Assembly (NCBI RefSeq): GCF_004353905.1
Contig: NZ_SMOD01000043.1
Span: 1 to 64,000 of the forward strand
From: Paraburkholderia guartelaensis
GTDB taxonomy: Bacteria > Pseudomonadota > Gammaproteobacteria > Burkholderiales > Burkholderiaceae
Direction of reading: 5' to 3'
DNA: 64,000 nt
Shown here one piece after another: positions 61,101 through 64,000 of this stretch; the first letter of the stretch is position 1; each line of letters begins with the position of its first letter. The notes beneath the pieces were generated by a model that worked only from the letters and a program-made list of their open reading frames with translations, had not been told where the DNA came from and did no database searches. Both the position numbers and the translations under genes were made by a program.

Positions 61101-63275
61101 AAGGTGGCGAGAGAGGACGGCGATCTGGTATTCGACGTGTCCGGCGCGCGTAATGTCGTAAGCGTGCTGCTGCTCGCGGGCCGGCCGCTGGACGAAGTGC
61201 TGGCGGAGGCGAAGAACGGTCTGAACGTCGCGAGGTTGTCTCGCTTCTATCTGTATTCGGGCGTTTTCCGCGCGCAGATCCAGCTCGTCGAACAACTGGG
61301 CGATGCGGGACGGCGCGAGACCGCGGAGCAACCCTGCGACGAGGGCTACAAGCGGGATATCGAAGCGGTTCGAGCGAACAACACGAGCGTCGGCTTTGCC
61401 TACTGGACGTGCATGCTTCAGGCGAGCTTTATTTCCGGCGATTTCGAAGCGGCGCTCGAGGCAGAGGTGGCAGCAAGACGGTCGATCAGCGCATCGAGAA
61501 TGTTCCTCGAATTGATCGAATATCGCTTCTTTGGCGCACTCATGCGAGCGAAGCAGTGTGAAACAGCGGCCACGCCGCACGAACGGGCCGTGCACCGTGA
61601 AGCGCTCGACGCGCATTGCGCGGCGCTCGCCGCGTGGGCGCATGTCGGTCCCGCGAACCTCATGGGGCGGGCCGCGCTCGTCGATGCCGAAATCGCACGG
61701 CTCGACGGCCGCGCCCGCGAGGCGGAGCACCTGTATAACAAGGCCATTCGTCACGCACACGAACGGCGGATTCTGCATGTCGAGGCGATCGCGTGCGAAC
61801 TCGCGGCGGGATTTCATCGCCAGCAAGGCCGCGGCGCGATTGCCGACGCCTACTTGCGCGATGCTTCGCATGCCTACGCATGGTGGGGCGCGAACGCCAA
61901 GGTTCGCGCCATGACGGAGCGCGGCCTCAAAACGGAGGCCGCGGCCAGCGCGCCGATGCCGGCCTTCGACTATCCCTCACAGCAACTCGATATTGCCGCG
62001 ATCATCAAAGCTTCGAGCGCGCTATCCAGCGAGATCGTGCTGAGCCGTCTGATCGAAACGCTCGCGCTCGTGACGCTCGAACACGCGGGCGCCCAGCGTT
62101 GCGTGCTCGCGCTGAACCACGAGGGCGGCTTGCAGATTCACGCCGAGGCCGAGACCCGCGCCGAACTCGCCGAAGTCAATGTCGTGCGGCGCGAGATTTC
62201 GAGCGAGGACCTGCCGCTCACGCTGGTGCGAACGGTCATCCGCACGGGAAAGCCGCTCGCGCTCGGCAGCGCGGCGACAGAGGGCGGTTATACGCGCGAC
62301 GACTATGTGCGAAGAACTCAGGCGAAGTCGGTGCTCTGCCTGCCGCTGCTCAAGCAAGGCGGTCTGGTCGGCGTGATCTTTCTGGAGAACCGGCTAAGCG
62401 AAAACGCATTTACCGAGGACAAGATCGCGGTGCTCTCCGTGCTCGGCGCACAGGCCGCCATCGCGCTCGAAAACGCGCGCCTCTATCAAGATGTCGTCGA
62501 GCAGAATCAGCGGATTGCACATACGGAGGAAGCACTGCGCAACGCCATGGCCGAGCTTTCGCGCGTGACGCGCCTCACGACCATGGGCCAACTGGTGGCA
62601 TCCATTGCGCATGAAATCAGTCAGCCGATCAGCGCAATTCATTCGTCTGCCTCGGCAGGCGTGCACTGGCTCGAGCGAGATCCGCCCGCGCTCGAGGAGG
62701 CGCGCAAGCTGTTTGCGCTCGTGGCGGGCGAAAGCCTGCGCGCCTCGAGCATCATTCATGGCATACGCGAGCTGGCGAAGAACGCACCGCCCACGCTAAC
62801 CGTGTTCGACCTGAGGAGCGCGGTTGCCGAAGCGCTGCTGCTCGCGGGCGCCGAGGTCGAGAATAACCACGTCGAAGTCGACAACGGCATCGCGCCGGAG
62901 TTTTTCGTCAAAGGCGACCGCGTGCAGATCCAGCAGATCGCGCTCAATCTCATCGTCAACGCGGTGGAGGCGATGGCAAGCGTCGATTCGCGCGCCCGCG
63001 TGCTCGAACTGTCCAGTCGCCATGTGGAGGGAGGGAGGGCCGAAATCACCGTGGCCGACTCGGGCCCCGGGCTGCAGGCGTGCGTCGAGGGTTCGCTGTT
63101 CGAGCCGTTCGTGACGACCAAGGCGACGGGCATGGGCCTCGGCCTGTCGATCTGCCGCTCGATCGTCGAGCGCCATGGCGGCACGCTGGAGTTCGAGCCG
63201 AACACGCCGCACGGCGCGCGCTTCGTTTTCTCACTCGCCGCAGCGTTCGCCGCGCCGGACGAGATGCAGCCCTGA
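58119..63275 (+). CDS. Giant pseudokinase-ATPase-GAF-histidine kinase (protein B)
   Basis: This 1718-residue paralogue of protein A starts at ATG 58119, overlapping the protein A stop. The kinase-like domain (about 10-285) has HCDLNPDHIL at the catalytic loop: the Asp is kept (Asp131) but the usual Lys and Asn are replaced, and DFG reads GFS. The ATPase has Walker A GYSGSGKSS (Lys338) and Walker B LFFDDMQW. Helical repeats, a GAF domain (about 1298-1458), HisKA with AHEISQPISAI (His1498) and an ATPase domain follow. Unlike protein A it has no PAS domains. The ordinary H-E-x-x-Q-P box suggests an active kinase for the local response regulators. It converges with the REC-only gene at 63279. Confidence 0.88.
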   Translation: MSHSTTILDQLADYDVTQLVAGPPALYRGVNKEGARVLFVVTEDGPKEHERRAQLEHEYALRARLAEPWAARPYALLRENGFFALALRDPGGTLLRARWRSTQKLERFLRAAIAISAAVESLHGAGLIHCDLNPDHILLDNSEESACLLGFSHAMMANRSDREANLHHASSGSIEYMAPELCGRMERMLDCRADLYSLGCLFYEMLTGVLPFTGVDRMALAHAQLAKQPMRPSSYAPGLPRQVEAVIMKLLAKNPNDRYQSAAGLHADLTRCLNAGSERNGPALFPLDLHASVANSRHTGALYGRRGQMDVLDATLRRVSASGAVELVFVAGYSGSGKSSLVDQWASAIGTNSISYARGTCEQLDSTQPYGALARALERLIRPILGQEDASFTATRKRLVARMGERAEILYGLLPDLKLILGDLSSDTETEFNVDRALYLRTIADLLKGVVPPERPLVLFFDDMQWVDEGTLTVLDYLTRDGELSHVMLIAAFRSNEVTQEHALARLIAEAKDRHQVIAVEPLERGDMARLVGDTLGCKLDASLPVIDIIREKTGGNPFFTIQLAAELASEGLIEFEEKGALRLRDVDRIRAKLYSDNVADLMLLRFARLGEGARYALQVFASLGGAAKLGDLAAAASLTQQALEASLREAFNASLIDRDADMLRFKHDRIREAAYGSMSEDDKAALHLDIGRRLAMRLREDEPSDELFVVANQINRGASRIVSPEERKRFAYLNLLAGERAKVATAYTSALVYFETAAALIDESTDEDTAQWTEFHRADVECLIGTLAPAEARLVALGRKPVSMALRAELTRLTASLQTAQNRQIQALTTGLDFLARLGVNVEERPSDSEVDRLYRQLRGELGDRTVAQLADHAWVEDPVWRCALDVLADLIPPALFFNANLLDVILLNLTLLSLRHGLSDSAAYGFVCLNLVFAERYGDYRTGYEFAQLAVDVVDRCKRSRYKARIYMRFGSLVIPWSRPAQDAMPYIEQAKKVAREDGDLVFDVSGARNVVSVLLLAGRPLDEVLAEAKNGLNVARLSRFYLYSGVFRAQIQLVEQLGDAGRRETAEQPCDEGYKRDIEAVRANNTSVGFAYWTCMLQASFISGDFEAALEAEVAARRSISASRMFLELIEYRFFGALMRAKQCETAATPHERAVHREALDAHCAALAAWAHVGPANLMGRAALVDAEIARLDGRAREAEHLYNKAIRHAHERRILHVEAIACELAAGFHRQQGRGAIADAYLRDASHAYAWWGANAKVRAMTERGLKTEAAASAPMPAFDYPSQQLDIAAIIKASSALSSEIVLSRLIETLALVTLEHAGAQRCVLALNHEGGLQIHAEAETRAELAEVNVVRREISSEDLPLTLVRTVIRTGKPLALGSAATEGGYTRDDYVRRTQAKSVLCLPLLKQGGLVGVIFLENRLSENAFTEDKIAVLSVLGAQAAIALENARLYQDVVEQNQRIAHTEEALRNAMAELSRVTRLTTMGQLVASIAHEISQPISAIHSSASAGVHWLERDPPALEEARKLFALVAGESLRASSIIHGIRELAKNAPPTLTVFDLRSAVAEALLLAGAEVENNHVEVDNGIAPEFFVKGDRVQIQQIALNLIVNAVEAMASVDSRARVLELSSRHVEGGRAEITVADSGPGLQACVEGSLFEPFVTTKATGMGLGLSICRSIVERHGGTLEFEPNTPHGARFVFSLAAAFAAPDEMQP

Positions 63276-63278
63276 AAC

Positions 63279-63653
63279 TCAGCCGGATGGGGCGACCGCC
63301 TGCTTGACGTGCATGGCCAGTGCCTGCGCGCTGACCGGTTTCGTGAGGAACGCGCGCACGCCGATCGACATGGCCCGCGCCTCGACTTCGGCGGCCGGAT
63401 ACGCGGTGATCAGCACGAACGGCGCATCGATACCCATGTCGAGCATGCCTTCGAACATTTGCAGGCCGGACATGCCCGGCATCTGGAGATCGGAGACGAC
63501 GCACGCGGTGCGATTGTGCGCAAGCCATCGCAGGACGTCGTTCCCCGATTCGAAGGTTTCGACCTCGTAGCCGAGCGAACGAAGCAAGCTGGCAAGTGCA
63601 AGCCGAACCGACTGATCGTCGTCGACCACACAGACGTGATGAGCGGCGGACAC
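63279..63653 (-). CDS. REC-only response regulator (twin of the one at 49768)
   Basis: This 124-residue receiver domain (from GTG 63653) has VVDDDQS, Asp55 in VVSDLQMPGMSG, Thr in LITAYP and Lys in FLTKPV. GTG is chosen over a longer frame starting at 63797 because AGGAG lies 7 bases upstream and it gives the same length and Asp position as the twin at 49768. Its stop is 3 bp from the stop of protein B. It has no output domain and may tune phosphate flow from protein B. Confidence 0.83.
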   Translation of the reverse strand: MSAAHHVCVVDDDQSVRLALASLLRSLGYEVETFESGNDVLRWLAHNRTACVVSDLQMPGMSGLQMFEGMLDMGIDAPFVLITAYPAAEVEARAMSIGVRAFLTKPVSAQALAMHVKQAVAPSG

Positions 63654-63747
63654 GCATGATCTCCTGAACAACAACGGCGCGCCGGAGCAAAACGCCAGCG
63701 CGGGTCGACAGCGCTGATAGTAATGACGGAATTCGCCGGGCGGAATC

Positions 63748-63759
63748 ATACGCTTGTAT
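63748..63759. promoter_or_regulatory. Palindrome ATAC-GCTT-GTAT (operator candidate, copy 7)
   Basis: This perfect palindrome lies 94 bp upstream of the REC-only start at 63653, almost the same as the 95 bp at its twin. The upstream half CGGAATCATACG is identical at both sites. Confidence 0.5.
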
Positions 63760-63907
63760 AGCGGGTGTGAATTTTTACAACACCGGCACGCACGCATGAA
63801 CCATTTGGGAGGTGAGTGCGCGTGCGAACGCTGCGCGGCACACGTGATGGGCGTGCAGGCCGCGCAGGCTTCTAGCGATTCATTTCGAATAGTTTCGGAA
63901 TGGAAAG

Positions 63908-64000
63908 TTATTTTGCCGTCGCGCCGGACGCGCGGGGCAAGGCGAGACTCGTCAGCGCGCCGATTACGCAGAGTGCGGCCACATAGAGTTCCGGGGCAGA
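63908..64000 (-). CDS. C-terminus of a probable MFS transporter (partial)
   Basis: Read from the window end, the minus strand encodes 30 residues including PELYVAALCVIGALTSLALP, then a TAA at 63908. It resembles the last membrane helix of a major facilitator transporter. Too little is visible to name a substrate or group. About 250 bp separate it from the REC-only gene start on the same strand. Confidence 0.5.
   Translation of the reverse strand, partial: SAPELYVAALCVIGALTSLALPRASGATAK

Noticed and set aside
1..64000. tRNA, rRNA, CRISPR arrays, insertion sequences, integrase or attachment sites
   Set aside because: None was recognised; repeats seen are short regulatory motifs and gene paralogues only.

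Overview
The window is a GC-rich chromosomal segment that fits Burkholderiaceae, most likely Paraburkholderia, Caballeronia or Burkholderia sensu lato. The basis is the hopanoid genes, the type VI secretion locus, and small protein families typical of that group (DUF3331, DUF4148, DUF3455). No rRNA, tRNA, CRISPR array, integrase or insertion sequence was recognised.

Layout. (1) 1-2622: the end of a hopanoid side-chain operon (hpnJ end, hpnI, hpnL). (2) 2700-4969: a YopT-type (C58) cysteine protease gene with a complete Cys/His/Asp set, a convergent unknown gene, and an exported DUF3455 protein. (3) 5052-24829: a compact type VI secretion operon in the order tssA, B, C, hcp, E, F, G, clpV, vgrG, fha, tssK, tssL, tssM, tagF. 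No tssJ lipoprotein gene was found in it. (4) 24826-30726, minus strand: a catalase-like peroxidase, an ECF sigma factor, its membrane anti-sigma, a FecR-like exported protein, a membrane protein with a CxxCH haem motif plus HAMP, and a Ser/Thr kinase that converges on tagF. (5) 30.7-52 kb: a signalling and accessory region with many response regulators (FixJ-type, REC-only and one OmpR-type), two histidine kinases, Tat-exported alpha/beta and epoxide hydrolases, exported cupin, BON and DUF4148 proteins, a P450, a universal stress protein, a second ECF/anti-sigma pair, a stand-alone condensation-type acyltransferase, and three gene remnants. (6) 52.1-63.3 kb: two giant tandem proteins of about 2000 and 1700 residues, each with a degenerate Ser/Thr kinase domain, a STAND-like ATPase, helical repeats, GAF and a histidine kinase; the first also has PAS domains. 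A convergent REC-only regulator and the end of a probable MFS transporter close the window.

How it may work together. Two recurring DNA motifs divide much of the accessory DNA into two putative regulons. The first is a promoter-like pattern, GGAAT-N17-[CT]GTT (N16 in one case). It precedes the DUF3455 gene, the fecR-like gene, both ECF sigma genes, the universal stress gene and the acyltransferase gene, and suggests an ECF stress regulon reaching both flanks of the T6SS. The second is the palindrome ATAC-N4-GTAT. It occurs seven times, all between genes, often about 95-110 bp before a start codon, in front of response regulators and hydrolases; it is a candidate operator for the FixJ/NarL-type regulators encoded here. 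Both were found by eye and are inferences that need a genome-wide scan.
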